This document shows positions 14,256 through 15,543 of a stretch of DNA of 15,543 nt, piece after piece. Positions within the stretch are counted from its first letter, which is position 1. The number at the start of each line of letters is the position of its first letter. The position numbers and the translations under genes are program-made. The DNA is from JAJDYQ01 sp942491945 (GTDB lineage Bacteria > Pseudomonadota > Gammaproteobacteria > JAJDYQ01), in assembly GCA_942491945.1 (NCBI GenBank), contig CALODD010000071.1, positions 1-15,543 on the forward strand. The letters are read 5' to 3'. The notes under the pieces were generated by a model. That model had not been told where the DNA came from. It made no database searches and saw only the letters and a program-made list of their open reading frames with translations.

Positions 14256-15543
14256 ATGGACTTCTTCGAACATCAGGACGACGCTCGCCGCAAAACGGGG
14301 CGCATGGTCTTTCTGTTTTTTCTGGCCGTCGGCTTTATTGTTTTAGCGCTCAATGCTGTCTTTGCTGGCTTGTATCTTTACGGTATCGGTGAAATGTCTC
14401 AGAACATTAGTTCTGTGCCACTCGACACTCAAATTGACTCGATCCCACCTGAACTGTTTTTGGTGATAACAGGTATCACTCTATTGGTTATAACCGGTGG
14501 TTCGACGTTCAAAATTCTTCAGTTGAATGATGGCGGCGAGACGGTTGCAGAGATGGTCGGTGCGAGAAAAGTCAGTCGTAATACGACTGATGCTCAGGAA
14601 AAGCAGTTGTTGAATGTGGTCGATGAAATGGCCATTGCTTCAGGTGTAACTGTGCCGCAAGTTTTCATTATGGATGATGAGGCTGGGATTAATGCTTTTG
14701 CTGCCGGTTATAAGCCGAATGAAGCCGTTGTTGCGGTGACACGAGGTACGCTGGAGCAACTGGACCGTGATGAGCTGCAGGGTGTTGTTGCCCATGAGTT
14801 TAGTCATATTCTGAATGGCGACATGCGTATCAATATCCGTCTTATGGGCGTACTGCACGGTATATTAATTATCGGCATGGTTGGTGGACATTTAGTACGT
14901 AGTATGGCGTTTTCAAGTCGCCGTTATCGTTCGTCGCGGAGTAATAACAAAAACGGTGGGGCGATTATCATCATCGGTTTAGCCTTGTTGGTCATCGGCT
15001 ATGCGGGTGTGTTTTTTGGGCGTCTGATTAAAGCGGGTATCTCGCGTCAACGTGAATATCTGGCTGATGCATCGGCCGTACAGTTTACGCGTAACAATCA
15101 GGGCATTACCGATGCACTAAAAAAGATTGGCAAAATCGATGGCGGTTCATTAATTGAAAATGAGCATGAAGAAGAGATGAGTCATATGTTCTTCGGCGAA
15201 AGTTTTACAACATCGTTTTCCAATATGATGGCAACGCATCCACCATTGATTGACCGTATTAAGCGGATCAATAAAGGTCGGTTACCGCTATCTTCTCCAG
15301 AAAAACGCCGTAAGTTACAGGAAGAGGTTCAACAACAGCAGACAGCTCAAGATGAGTCGATAGCCAACGCCGATATTAATGCTGGCAGTATTATGGGCAG
15401 TATCGGTAACCCGGGTGAACTGCATGTACTTTATGCTGCGGCATTGTTGGCATCCATACCTGAACCGGTCTCAGATACACTGGCAGTCAAACGAGGCGCA
15501 ACGGCTTTGATGTTCGCACTGGTGCTTGATAGTAATGAAAAAA
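14256..15543 (+). CDS. M48 family membrane metalloprotease (HtpX-like), 3' truncated by window end
   Basis: Zinc metalloprotease of the inner membrane, in the same superfamily as HtpX, which degrades damaged membrane proteins. The visible 429 residues contain two N-terminal transmembrane helices (about 17-42 and 66-82), the conserved MIADE-type segment before NAFAAGYKP (146-154), the zinc motif HEFSH (180-184), two further hydrophobic segments (about 196-213 and 235-255), and the third zinc ligand in REYLADASAVQFTRN (266-280), probably Glu267. A THPPLIDRIKRI segment (328-338) closes the protease domain. The protein then continues past residue 340 with a Q-rich stretch and a second helical region, so it is longer than HtpX (about 290) and matches the extended type found with lemA. 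No stop occurs before the window ends. All catalytic residues are present. Confidence 0.9.
   Translation, partial: MDFFEHQDDARRKTGRMVFLFFLAVGFIVLALNAVFAGLYLYGIGEMSQNISSVPLDTQIDSIPPELFLVITGITLLVITGGSTFKILQLNDGGETVAEMVGARKVSRNTTDAQEKQLLNVVDEMAIASGVTVPQVFIMDDEAGINAFAAGYKPNEAVVAVTRGTLEQLDRDELQGVVAHEFSHILNGDMRINIRLMGVLHGILIIGMVGGHLVRSMAFSSRRYRSSRSNNKNGGAIIIIGLALLVIGYAGVFFGRLIKAGISRQREYLADASAVQFTRNNQGITDALKKIGKIDGGSLIENEHEEEMSHMFFGESFTTSFSNMMATHPPLIDRIKRINKGRLPLSSPEKRRKLQEEVQQQQTAQDESIANADINAGSIMGSIGNPGELHVLYAAALLASIPEPVSDTLAVKRGATALMFALVLDSNEK

Noticed and set aside
1..15543. CRISPR arrays, tRNA/rRNA genes, transposases, phage or toxin-antitoxin modules
   Set aside because: Looked for repeats, cloverleaf-like sequences and family motifs on both strands and found none I can support.

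Overview
The window looks like the chromosome of a moderate-GC gammaproteobacterium. It encodes an E. coli-type isocitrate lyase, a block in the order mupP - ubiG - mtaD with mtnA divergent (as I recall it from Pseudomonas and relatives), a Na+-pumping oxaloacetate decarboxylase, and a squalene-pathway enzyme of the hopanoid type. I cannot name the genus.

Layout. (1) About 1-4700, minus strand: four recognisable but badly corrupted genes in the order oadG - oadA - oadB - malic enzyme. Family motifs sit in the expected order and at the expected spacing, but they jump between reading frames every few tens of bases and carry many substitutions. This resembles uncorrected long-read sequence at least as much as natural decay. 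Only the first ~50 codons of oadG read cleanly. (2) 4824-5344: AT-rich divergent intergenic region. (3) 5345-6673: intact aceA (isocitrate lyase), followed by two hairpins, the second a classic terminator. (4) 6849-7295, minus: a hemerythrin-like protein with its own promoter region holding a near-perfect FNR-type box. (5) 12419 down to 7437, minus: a tightly packed five-gene operon mtaD - ubiG - mupP/gph-like - rmuC - hpnC, with junctions of 1-nt overlap, 3-nt gap, 4-nt overlap and 2-nt gap. (6) 12457 to the window end, plus: mtnA, lemA (interrupted by one in-frame TAA), a 141-bp palindromic MITE-like element, and a membrane M48 metalloprotease that runs off the window.

How the genes fit together. 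MtaD and MtnA act in the same methylthioadenosine/methionine salvage route and are transcribed divergently from a 37-bp gap. UbiG makes ubiquinone, the HAD phosphatase most resembles MupP of peptidoglycan recycling, RmuC is a membrane-anchored DNA-maintenance protein, and HpnC feeds squalene/hopanoid synthesis; no shared pathway for these five is known to me. At the left end, malic enzyme and oxaloacetate decarboxylase both yield pyruvate from C4 acids, while isocitrate lyase, facing away, makes C4 acids from isocitrate. LemA and the M48 protease are a recurrent bacterial pair; here they are separated by the mobile-looking repeat, whose right end supplies the protease's ribosome binding site.

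I found no tRNA, rRNA, CRISPR array, transposase, phage gene or defence system. The most unusual items are the corrupted left third, the repeat element inside the lemA-M48 operon, the lemA nonsense codon and the FNR-type box ahead of the hemerythrin gene.
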